Shown: positions 25,340 through 32,833 of the stretch, piece by piece
Position numbering within the stretch: position 1 is the stretch's first letter
Layout: every line of letters starts with the position of its first letter
Source of the DNA: Clostridia bacterium
GTDB lineage: Bacteria > Bacillota_A > Clostridia > Oscillospirales > CAG-272
Assembly: GCA_017414585.1 (NCBI GenBank)
Contig: JAFQLN010000018.1
Coordinates: 1 to 62,854 of the forward strand
Direction of reading: 5' to 3'
Length of the DNA stretch: 62,854 nt
Position numbers and translations under genes: made by a program
Notes under the pieces: model-generated
What the model was told of the DNA's origin: nothing
Database searches by the model: none
What the model saw: the letters and a program-made list of their open reading frames with translations, nothing else

Positions 25340-28217
25340 GGTCAGTTTCCTCGTTATCGGAAAATTGTTCGTCCATTCTGTCCGGTTCTTGAACGTAAGT
25401 CTTTACGTCCGCCTTTTCCCTTTCGGGATAAACATCCGCATCGGGAATGATCGCATCATCTTCCCATACGAATACCGCATACGGAAGGGGATGTTTTTTT
25501 CTGTAAATATGTTCGATGACACAGGCGGCAATGAAAACCACCAGTCCGGCTGCCGTGAGAATCAAACCGTATCGCACACAGTCCGGTTTGTATGTGAAGG
25601 TCAGCTCATGTTCCCCCGGCGCAGCAGAAAACGCAAGGAAGGTTTCATTCAGCACCGCTGTTGTCTCGGCAGTCTGTCCGTCCACACGCACTTCCCATCC
25701 TTCGTCATAAGGGATGGTTGTAAAGATGACGCTGTCGCCTTCCGGAACCGTAATCGTACCGTACAGATGATCGTCACGGTCGGAATGCGAGTCCATTGTG
25801 CCGTCGCGGAGCAGTTCCATAGCGGCAAGGAATGCGTCTTCATCAAACGACCAGAAGTACGAACATCCGGAGCGGATGTAAATTTCCTCTTCTTCCAGAT
25901 ACAGCGATACAGTGATCTCCTCGCCTTCTTCAAAGCGTCCGAGTTCGCGCAGAGAGAAATCCTGACCGTCAAAATAGTCTCCGAGGCTTTCGCCGTTGCA
26001 TTTCAGCTTTGCATCCCGCGGATACTTCGACGGGAAATAGGCAAAAATCCGGTTTTCGTTTTCCGCTTCAAATGTCCATGTCAGCTTCGGCGTCAGCGTA
26101 CCGTCATCTTCATAGCCGCGGTGTCCGGTGACAAACAGCATTTCCACGCCCTGTTCTTCGGTTTTATCCACGGAAATGCGTTCCCAGACTTCAATCTCCT
26201 CGCCGGTCATGGCAGAAAGGAGCTTATTCATATAATTGAAAGGATCGGTGTAGTTGTCCACGCCGTCCTCCTCTTCAGCGGGCTGGTCATATGCAAGAAT
26301 TTTCTCGTTCACGGCGTACGCAATCGACAGGGCGGAAGGGTTTTCGTACACATCGAGCCTGCTGTCGGTTCCGCCGATTTTGTCATACATGGTCGTGATA
26401 TACTCCGGTATGCCGCGGTCATCGGTCTCATCGGTGATGATATAGCGGATATCGAACAGCGCGTCGGTCACCGGAGTTGAGCCTGCGTACATGGACCAGT
26501 GCGACATGGAAGCATATCCGAACTGCTGCAACATAGCGACTGCCCGTGCGTTCAGCGTGGAGGTGGAATTGGACAGTCCGCGCAGATCGAGAGCAAAGTT
26601 GTCGTTTTTCTTTCGGTGCACCAGCTTCTCAGCGCGGAAGAATGCATCGCCCGGCTGGGCTTCTTTAATCACGTCCACCGCTTCGCTGTAGGTGTCGATC
26701 ATCTGCCGGTAGGAATTGCGGTTGGAGTAGGACACATCATCGTCAAGCTGATAGAGGCACACCACGCCGTTCCCGACCGCTTCCGCGAGCACGATGCCGC
26801 AGAGAAGGAAGGACGCGCGCTTTCTGTGATCCGACTGCTGTGCTTCCCGTATCACGGACGGAAGAACAGCGGCGAGAAGAACGAAGCAGAGAATCCCCGC
26901 CCACACCGCCATGAAATCGGGCAGATTGTCGTATCCGATTTTTGCAAGGATCACAAGCAGCGCACACCAGAACACAGCCGATGCCAGAACGGTTTTTCTG
27001 CCGATTTCTGCGAGATGCCGGAACGCATCCGCTGCCATGATCACTTCCAGCCCTACAAACATATAGGCAAAGCGTGCATTGAGCCAGTTCGGGCGCTGCA
27101 TCCCGTGCCAGATGATGTCCGCGATACTGAAGTTGAAGCTGACGATGAGAACGAGCATCATCACAGCCATGCCGACTTTTTTCCGTGTGGGAATTTTTTC
27201 GGCGAAGAAATACAGGGGAGCCAGAATCAGCGAAAGTGTTCCGCAGTAAATGAACGGCATTCCGGCAGGACGAACGGTGTCGTAGGAACCGAAGAAAGCC
27301 TTTGTCAAAAGATCGGCAAACTCAAACATCTGCTTGGGCGTATAGTTCGGTTCGCTGAATTCCAGTTTGCCGAACGACAGCGAATACACCGTCGGGAGAA
27401 GAATCACTGCCGAGATCATGATGGCAGTCAGGGAAGCTGCGCCGATGCACAGAAGCGATTTGAAAAAGTGCGCGTTTTCCGCATAGGGATTGCGTTCCCG
27501 CACAGACAGCATGAAATAGCGCACGAAAAACCAGATCAGAACGAACAGGCAGGTCATGTACCCGATGTAGAAATTCGAGAAAACGGCATAGACCAGCGCA
27601 AACACATAGAGTTTGAATTTCCGTTCCCGGATCAAAGCGTCGATCCCGCAGAGAAGAAGCGGAAACGCAATAACATTGTCGATCCACATGACGTTGTGCT
27701 GCATCACGACAACATAGGCACTCAGCGCATACATGGACGAAAACATCACCCGTGCGGCAGGAGAAAGCTCCCGCGTTTTGGTGAGAAAATATCCGAACGC
27801 CAGTCCGCAGCAGCCGGTTTTCAGCACGAGGATGAGGTACATGGCTTCGGTGATGTTTTCCTTCGGGAACAGCGCGACGAGAAGCGAAAAGGGGCTGGAG
27901 AGATAATAGGCAAAGATCCCCATAAATTCCCCGCCGAGCGCACGTTCAAAGGAATACAGAAGCGAACCGTCCCCGGTGAGAATATCGCGCAGCTGCTCAA
28001 AATAGTAGATATACTGCGCGTTGAGGTCGAGAACAAGGACTGAGTTCTTCCCCGCCGGCCAGACCATCAGACAGCAGTAGATGAGAATCATGGCAAAAAA
28101 CGGCGCGGCAAAGCACCAGAACAGCGCTTTCGCATCGGGACTCCATCTGCGGCGTGCTGGCATATCGTTTATTTCGGTACAGCACCGTTCGGTTTCTGCG
28201 GTAAGGTCGTTATGCAT
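25332..28217 (-). CDS. YfhO family membrane protein (glycosyltransferase-like)
   Basis: A 961-aa protein with about 13 membrane helices in residues 30-510 followed by a long extracytoplasmic region (about 515-870), one more helix near 890-910 and a charged cytoplasmic tail. The early DLNAQYIYYFEQLRDIL and LGGEFMGIFAYYLSSP blocks are typical of YfhO, a GT-C-like family tied to glycosylation of teichoic acid or surface glycans. ATG 28217 overlaps the end of the DUF951 gene by 8 bases; an earlier in-frame ATG at 28271 would overlap it further. Acceptor and donor unknown. Confidence 0.85.
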   Translation of the reverse strand: MHNDLTAETERCCTEINDMPARRRWSPDAKALFWCFAAPFFAMILIYCCLMVWPAGKNSVLVLDLNAQYIYYFEQLRDILTGDGSLLYSFERALGGEFMGIFAYYLSSPFSLLVALFPKENITEAMYLILVLKTGCCGLAFGYFLTKTRELSPAARVMFSSMYALSAYVVVMQHNVMWIDNVIAFPLLLCGIDALIRERKFKLYVFALVYAVFSNFYIGYMTCLFVLIWFFVRYFMLSVRERNPYAENAHFFKSLLCIGAASLTAIMISAVILLPTVYSLSFGKLEFSEPNYTPKQMFEFADLLTKAFFGSYDTVRPAGMPFIYCGTLSLILAPLYFFAEKIPTRKKVGMAVMMLVLIVSFNFSIADIIWHGMQRPNWLNARFAYMFVGLEVIMAADAFRHLAEIGRKTVLASAVFWCALLVILAKIGYDNLPDFMAVWAGILCFVLLAAVLPSVIREAQQSDHRKRASFLLCGIVLAEAVGNGVVCLYQLDDDVSYSNRNSYRQMIDTYSEAVDVIKEAQPGDAFFRAEKLVHRKKNDNFALDLRGLSNSTSTLNARAVAMLQQFGYASMSHWSMYAGSTPVTDALFDIRYIITDETDDRGIPEYITTMYDKIGGTDSRLDVYENPSALSIAYAVNEKILAYDQPAEEEDGVDNYTDPFNYMNKLLSAMTGEEIEVWERISVDKTEEQGVEMLFVTGHRGYEDDGTLTPKLTWTFEAENENRIFAYFPSKYPRDAKLKCNGESLGDYFDGQDFSLRELGRFEEGEEITVSLYLEEEEIYIRSGCSYFWSFDEDAFLAAMELLRDGTMDSHSDRDDHLYGTITVPEGDSVIFTTIPYDEGWEVRVDGQTAETTAVLNETFLAFSAAPGEHELTFTYKPDCVRYGLILTAAGLVVFIAACVIEHIYRKKHPLPYAVFVWEDDAIIPDADVYPEREKADVKTYVQEPDRMDEQFSDNEETDHD

Positions 28218-28416
28218 GGTCTTCGTTGTCCGTATGATGAATCTTTTTGATTGCCCGTTCGAGTTTTTCACGCGGCAGGGTCATATCGCGTCCGCATCCG
28301 TCACAGACAATCCGGATATCGCTGCCGGTACGCAGAACCGTGAAAACTGCTGTTCCGCACGGGTGCTTTTTTTTCAGTTCGAGCCGGTCGCCGACACTGA
28401 TTTTCGGAATATTCAT
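28210..28416 (-). CDS. DUF951 family small protein
   Basis: A 68-aa protein of a family found throughout Firmicutes. It has KISVGDRLELKKKHPCG and IVCDGCGRDMTLPREKLER, with Cys residues (HPCG, CDGC) that look like a zinc-knuckle or nucleic-acid-binding fold. The start is ATG 28416 with GGAGGAGTGCGTG upstream; a longer frame to 28494 has no RBS. It heads the yfhO-ruvA-ruvB operon. Function unknown. Confidence 0.88.
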   Translation of the reverse strand: MNIPKISVGDRLELKKKHPCGTAVFTVLRTGSDIRIVCDGCGRDMTLPREKLERAIKKIHHTDNEDHA

Positions 28417-28528
28417 CACGCACTCCTCCGGAATATGAAAATAGTTACATTTATTATAACACGGACAGCGTGTTTTGTAAAGGCATCGGCACAAGAAATA
28501 AACAGATGTTTCATCTGCTCTGAAAAAT

Positions 28529-28560
28529 GAAAACCGTGCAGAAGAGAGTCCGCACGGTCT
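28529..28560 (-). terminator. Terminator of the CD3324-like gene
   Basis: ACCGTGC/GCACGGT stem on the minus strand followed by TTTTCATTTTTC, right after the stop at 28565. Confidence 0.75.
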
Positions 28561-28564
28561 TAAT

Positions 28565-28831
28565 TCATGTTTTTTTGAGGATTTTCCGGATACTGTCGCA
28601 GCAGAGACAATACCGAAGGCTCAGTTCCGGGACAGTTGCGCCGTTTTCGTACTCCTGACGGATAACGCGGTTGCGTCTATCCAGTTCAGCCCGCGCACCT
28701 GTCTGCCCGCCCCATGCGGCTCTGCCTGCGGAACGGGGAATATAAATGGCTTCTCCTTCGATATACTTTCTGATCTGTGCAACCAGTTCTTCGGGAAGAA
28801 CATCCTGTGCATTGATATAGCTGATTTTGTA
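28565..28831 (-). CDS. CD3324-like / Mor-domain small DNA-binding protein with unclear start
   Basis: Recognisable from SYINAQDVLPEELVAQIRKY through an AWGGQTGARAELDRRNR block to LSLRYCLCCDSIRKILKK, the layout of clostridial CD3324/Mor-type proteins (about 88 aa) ending in a helix-turn-helix. Family members start M(K)YxNAxDVLP, but here the matching codon (28831) is ATC, 6 bases after AAAGGTGG. The nearest in-frame ATG is 28894, whose 21 extra codons would cross a strong hairpin. Either translation starts at a non-AUG codon, or the product is extended, or the gene has lost its start. A 13-codon ORF with a strong RBS sits upstream in another frame. The function is presumably regulatory. The coordinates given follow the family-style start. 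Confidence 0.6.
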   Translation of the reverse strand, partial: YKISYINAQDVLPEELVAQIRKYIEGEAIYIPRSAGRAAWGGQTGARAELDRRNRVIRQEYENGATVPELSLRYCLCCDSIRKILKKT

Positions 28832-28862
28832 CCACCTTTCATAGCAGGACAATGACGTCACG

Positions 28863-28951
28863 CAGGATAAGCCCGGGCTGTAAAGTCCGAGCATAAATCC
28901 TGTCTGTTGATGGGTGGTATACGCGCCGATTTTGGGCTGATCGGTCAGCGT
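28863..28951 (-). ncRNA. Two-hairpin structured leader before the CD3324-like gene
   Basis: On the minus strand two long hairpins follow each other: ACGC/GCGT with CCGAT/ATCGG (28951-28921), and CAGGAT/ATCCTG enclosing GCTCGG/CCGGGC (28902-28863). Together they fill the space between promoter and gene. They look like a regulatory RNA or operator structure. I could not match them to a known riboswitch. Confidence 0.45.
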
Positions 28952-28986
28952 ACAGCCACCTCCATAGCGTTCAGAATCATCTTCAT
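28945..28986 (-). CDS. Thirteen-codon leader ORF with strong RBS
   Basis: AAAAGGAGGTAAT precedes ATG 28986, giving MKMILNAMEVAVR and then TGA. It is the only good initiation site after the promoter. It may be a leader peptide, or the true start of a gene now frameshifted relative to the CD3324-like frame. Confidence 0.4.
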   Translation of the reverse strand: MKMILNAMEVAVR

Positions 28987-29032
28987 ATTACCTCCTTTTC
29001 TTTGAGGATTCGGTACCGGTTACCGTGCTTTT

Positions 29033-29061
29033 ATTATACACGCTTTTGCCGCGGATTGCAA
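29033..29061 (-). promoter_or_regulatory. Promoter of the CD3324-like gene
   Basis: On the minus strand: TTGCAA, 17-base spacer, TATAAT. Downstream of the predicted start is a near-palindrome GGTAACCGGTACC, a possible operator. Confidence 0.7.
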
Positions 29062-29101
29062 GGGAAAGAACGGGTAGAATCATTCTTTCGCGTCCGCGTT
29101 C

Positions 29102-29656
29102 TCATTCCGCCGTGCTGTCGAGAAAGGCTTTGATTTTCTTCATATCGCGCAGCATATCCTCTTTTTTGGACGCATCGCGCAATAGGGCGGCGGGATGGTA
29201 CACGGCAGTCATCGCAAACGCGCCTTTTTTCACGATGGTGCCGTGTTCCCGTGTGATTTTATAATCCGGTTTGATCAGCCGCATGGCGGAAATTCTGCCG
29301 AGACAGACGATGATTTTCGGGCGGATCAGCCGCACCTGCTCACGCAGAAATCCGATGCACGCATCTCCTTCCTCCGGAAGAGGATCGCGGTTGTTCGGCG
29401 GACGGCATTTTAAGATATTGGCGATATAGACCTCTTCCCGCTCCAGTCCGACTGCGGTGAGGTATTTATCGAGAAGCTGTCCCGCCGCGCCGACAAAAGG
29501 TATACCGGTTGCATCTTCCCTTTCACCGGGCGCTTCTCCGACAAACATCAGCGCGGCTTCCCGGTTTCCCGTCCCGAAAACGAGGTTGGTTCTTGTCCGG
29601 TGCAGCGGACACGCTGTACAGGATGCGCACATCTGATAAAGTTCGTTCCAATCCAT
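29102..29656 (-). CDS. Type 4 (family 4) uracil-DNA glycosylase
   Basis: A 184-aa iron-sulfur uracil-DNA glycosylase that removes uracil from DNA to begin base excision repair. Cluster ligands are in CASCTACPLHRTRTN and NILKCRPPNNR...C, the water-activating motif is GEAPGEREDATGIPFVGAAG, and the C-terminal motif is AVYHPAALLR. ATG 29656 follows AGGCAGGA; the frame extends upstream without a start signal. Single gene, convergent with nothing close. It is one of several DNA-repair genes in the window. Confidence 0.92.
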   Translation of the reverse strand: MDWNELYQMCASCTACPLHRTRTNLVFGTGNREAALMFVGEAPGEREDATGIPFVGAAGQLLDKYLTAVGLEREEVYIANILKCRPPNNRDPLPEEGDACIGFLREQVRLIRPKIIVCLGRISAMRLIKPDYKITREHGTIVKKGAFAMTAVYHPAALLRDASKKEDMLRDMKKIKAFLDSTAE

Positions 29657-29702
29657 TTTTTCCTGCCTTTCTCCTGTTCCGAAAAAATCCTGACATCTGT
29701 CC

Positions 29703-29731
29703 TTGACTTCCCCATACCGGAATGCTATAAT
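29703..29731 (+). promoter_or_regulatory. Promoter of the PfkB kinase gene
   Basis: TTGACT, 17-base spacer, TATAAT; leader of about 50 bases before ATG 29788. Confidence 0.75.
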
Positions 29732-29787
29732 ACTTTCAAAACAGCATCTTTTCTTAATTATATAGAAAATCAAAGGCGGAGTCAAGA

Positions 29788-30807
29788 ATGAAAAACAAAA
29801 TCTTCGTTGCAGGCAACATTATCGTGGATTTTCTTTATCCGATCACGGGTTATCCGGAACGCGGACAGCTTACAACCATAACGGATATCGGCAAGTCCGT
29901 AGGCGGGGCAGTCTGCAATACAGGCATCGACCTGAAAAAACTGCTTCCCGGCACGGAAGTCGCGGCACTCGGGATTGTCGGAAACGATGACAGCGGTGAC
30001 TATGCGGTGAATATGATGTCGGCATCGGGCATCGACTGTTCCCTCGTAAAACGCGAAGGCGCGACTTCTTTTACAGCGGTTATGAGTGATGAACACTCCC
30101 GGGAACGGACATTCTTCCAGTATCGCGGAGCCAATGCACTCTTCTCGGAAAACAGTTTTGACTGGGATGACATCGACGGCAGTATTCTGCACGCGGCATA
30201 CATTCTGCTTCTGGATGCACTGGATGAAGAAGATGCAGAATACGGTACAAAGATGGCTCGTCTGCTGGCACACGCAAAGGAACGGGGAATCCGCACATCC
30301 ATTGACGTTGTCAGCGAAGCAGGCGAACGTTTCACAAAGCTGGTTCCTCCCGCGCTCCGGTATACGGACATCTGCTGCATCAACGAAATCGAAGCGAGCC
30401 GGACAACAGGCATTGCCATCCGTGACGGAGACGGAAATCTGATTTACCGAAACATCAAACCCCTCCTGCGCGCGCTCTTCGGTCTGGGTGTCGGCGAATG
30501 GGCAATCATCCATTGTCCCGAAGGCGGTTTCGGCATGGACAAGGACGGCAGGTTTGCACAGTGCGGGCAGATTCGCACACCGGAGGGTTTTATAAAAGGG
30601 AAAGTCGGTGCGGGCGACGCCTTCTGTGCAGGGGTTCTCGCGGCAGCACACCTCGGCCGATCCCTGGACTATGCGATGCTCCTCGGCAATGCGGCGGCAA
30701 CCCAGTCCCTCGCCGAACCCGGAGCAACCGAAGCCATGCGGACTGTCGAAGAAGTGATGGCAATGGCGGAAGAATTCGGCATCACTCCCCTGCCCGAGGC
30801 GGAGTGA
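29788..30807 (+). CDS. PfkB family carbohydrate kinase
   Basis: A 339-aa ribokinase-type sugar kinase. VGGAVCNTGIDLKKL is the first PfkB signature and GKVGAGDAFCAGVLAAAHLG the second, with the catalytic Asp of GAGDAF. An ATP-binding NEIEASR block lies between. It phosphorylates a sugar or sugar acid; nearby uronate isomerase, lyxose isomerase and a mannitol-phosphate-type dehydrogenase make a role in uronate or pentose breakdown likely, but the substrate is not determinable. It lies 87 bases before the dehydrogenase gene and is probably co-transcribed with it. Confidence 0.9.
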   Translation: MKNKIFVAGNIIVDFLYPITGYPERGQLTTITDIGKSVGGAVCNTGIDLKKLLPGTEVAALGIVGNDDSGDYAVNMMSASGIDCSLVKREGATSFTAVMSDEHSRERTFFQYRGANALFSENSFDWDDIDGSILHAAYILLLDALDEEDAEYGTKMARLLAHAKERGIRTSIDVVSEAGERFTKLVPPALRYTDICCINEIEASRTTGIAIRDGDGNLIYRNIKPLLRALFGLGVGEWAIIHCPEGGFGMDKDGRFAQCGQIRTPEGFIKGKVGAGDAFCAGVLAAAHLGRSLDYAMLLGNAAATQSLAEPGATEAMRTVEEVMAMAEEFGITPLPEAE

Positions 30808-30894
30808 CTGCACAGGGAGTGCTGCCCTGTACACCAAGGATACGCGAAAAATGCGAACTGTAATCCTGTTTATTCATTTTGCTGAGGTGTTATT

Positions 30895-32073
30895 ATGGCA
30901 AAAACTGCTGTTATTATCGGAGCGGGCAATATCGGACGCGGCTTTATCGGTCAGATCATGTCTGAAGGCGGGTATCATCTCTGTTATATAGATGTGATGG
31001 AAGCAGCCGTGAACGTATTGAACGAACGCGGTGAATATCCGCTTGAAATCGTTTATTCAGGCGGCTCTGACAAAAAAATCATCCGAAATGTTTCCGCTGT
31101 AAACGGGAATGATCACGAAGCGGCAGCCCGTGCCATTGCGGATGCAGACATATGTGTTACCTGTGTCGGTGCGAAGGCTGTCAAATACATTATTCCAAAT
31201 TTCGCAGCGGGTGTGAAACTGCGTTATGCGGAGAAGAAGGGGCCAATCAATCTCCTGATCTGCGAAAACCTCATGGATGCGGATAAGTACATCCGCTCTC
31301 TGCTAGAAGAAGTCCTGACTGCGGACGAACTTGCATCGGTCGGACTGGTGGAAACCTCTGTCGGACGAATGGTTCCTCTGCCGGACAAAGCTCTTCTGAA
31401 AAAAGATCCGCTTCTTGTCCGGGCGGAGGCGTATCCGGTGCTCCCCTGCGATCGCGCTGCATTCAAGGGGGAAATCCCGGCAATTGCGAATCTCATACCG
31501 ATTTCCCCGTTCCGCTTCATTATCGAACGAAAGCTGTATGTACACAACATGGGACACGCGGTATGTGCATATCTCGGTATGCTCAAGGGATACACCTACA
31601 TCTGCGAGGCGATTGCGGATCCCGAAATCCGTGTGATTGTCCGCGAAGCAATGACGGAATCGGTCTGCGCGCTGTCTGCACGGTACAATCAGTCTCTCTC
31701 CGGTCTGATCGGACATACGAATGACCTCATCCGACGTTTCGGCAACACAGCGCTCGGAGATACCTGTGAACGGGTCGGTGCGGATATTCCGCGCAAGCTG
31801 GCAAAAACAGATCGTCTGAGCGGTGCGTCCCTCTCTGTTCTTGAAGCGGGCGGACACCCGGTATATACAGCTCTCGGTGCGGCGGCTGCGCTGATCAGGT
31901 ACGAACCGGAAAATGCTGCAGAAGCGTTTGATAGGATGACAGGTGTAACAGACGGCGAATACCGAGAAACTGCGCTGGCACTGTATGCGATGCTGAAAAA
32001 CGGCGCTTCTCTTTCCGATGTCATTGCTGCTGCGGATGCACGGCTGGCTGCGCTTACCGGTATCATCATGTAA
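30895..32073 (+). CDS. Mannitol-1-phosphate 5-dehydrogenase-type (mannitol dehydrogenase family) protein
   Basis: A 392-aa NAD-dependent long-chain polyol dehydrogenase. The Rossmann loop is IIGAGNIGRGFIGQIMSE, the catalytic block is ERKLYVHNMGHAVCAYLG (conserved Lys, Asn and His). Length and the GAGNIGRGF motif fit MtlD rather than the longer fructuronate/tagaturonate reductases. It interconverts a hexitol phosphate and a ketose phosphate, with possible variation in substrate. No PTS mannitol genes are present, so supply may come from the adjacent kinase. Confidence 0.86.
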   Translation: MAKTAVIIGAGNIGRGFIGQIMSEGGYHLCYIDVMEAAVNVLNERGEYPLEIVYSGGSDKKIIRNVSAVNGNDHEAAARAIADADICVTCVGAKAVKYIIPNFAAGVKLRYAEKKGPINLLICENLMDADKYIRSLLEEVLTADELASVGLVETSVGRMVPLPDKALLKKDPLLVRAEAYPVLPCDRAAFKGEIPAIANLIPISPFRFIIERKLYVHNMGHAVCAYLGMLKGYTYICEAIADPEIRVIVREAMTESVCALSARYNQSLSGLIGHTNDLIRRFGNTALGDTCERVGADIPRKLAKTDRLSGASLSVLEAGGHPVYTALGAAAALIRYEPENAAEAFDRMTGVTDGEYRETALALYAMLKNGASLSDVIAAADARLAALTGIIM

Positions 32074-32079
32074 ATGAAA

Positions 32080-32124
32080 AAATACCGTTTCTCTCACCGG
32101 GATTCCGATGGGGAAACGGTATTT
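32080..32124. terminator. Bidirectional terminator
   Basis: AAATACCGTTTC pairs perfectly with GAAACGGTATTT; A tract before and T tract after let it serve both the dehydrogenase gene (plus) and the lyxose isomerase gene (minus). Confidence 0.85.
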
Positions 32125-32137
32125 CTCGTTGAAAGGC

Positions 32138-32809
32138 TTATTTTGCCTTCGGATATTCGTTGCAGAGGAGATATGTCGGTGCTTCGTCTTCTTCAATGGC
32201 AGCAAATCTGCCGCAGGGCTCGCAGAAGCGATTATCGTTTGCATCATCGTTGCACATGGATACTTCACCGACAACAGCGGTACCGCCGTCCGCCCAGAAG
32301 CTGTGGTAGAGATATCGCTGCATGGTGATGGACGCGCCGGGCTTGATTCTGACGATGGAGCCTGCCGGAACTGTGGTTGTTATCCCGTCCATGGTTACGG
32401 GAACATCCTCCTGCGACAGTTCTTCGTTTTCGTCCGCCATATAAACCTTTACAAGCAGGTCAGCACCTCCGCGATTGATGATGTCTTCCATCTTGTTCCA
32501 GTGGAAGTGCATCGGTGTCACCTGTCCGTCACGCACCATCATGATTTTTTCCGCATATGTTTTCGATTGCGGATTGCCGAATTCACCGTTGCGCAGACAG
32601 ACAAGCTGCAGACCTACATTGAAGAAGTCGCCGGAACCGAAGTCGGTGATATCCCAGCCGAGCATCCGGTCGCGGATTTCGTCGTATTCATGTCCGAGAT
32701 CAGCCCATTCTTCCGCTTTGATGTCACAGAACGGAGGGAGCTTGAAGCAGATTGCGTCCAGTGCTTCACGGAATTCTTTCAGGTAGCGGTTGATTTCCGA
32801 TCGTTTCAT
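32138..32809 (-). CDS. D-lyxose isomerase family cupin
   Basis: A 223-aa single-domain cupin. QVTPMHFHWNKMEDIINRGGADLLV supplies the manganese ligands (His, His, Glu), with a later His in QRYLYHSFWAD. It matches the D-lyxose ketol-isomerase family, which converts D-lyxose to D-xylulose and often D-mannose to D-fructose. It is downstream of the GHL6-like glycoside hydrolase, 24 bases away on the same strand, so the pair probably handle one sugar. Confidence 0.88.
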   Translation of the reverse strand: MKRSEINRYLKEFREALDAICFKLPPFCDIKAEEWADLGHEYDEIRDRMLGWDITDFGSGDFFNVGLQLVCLRNGEFGNPQSKTYAEKIMMVRDGQVTPMHFHWNKMEDIINRGGADLLVKVYMADENEELSQEDVPVTMDGITTTVPAGSIVRIKPGASITMQRYLYHSFWADGGTAVVGEVSMCNDDANDNRFCEPCGRFAAIEEDEAPTYLLCNEYPKAK

Positions 32810-32833
32810 AATCTGATCTTCTCCTGCGTGAAA

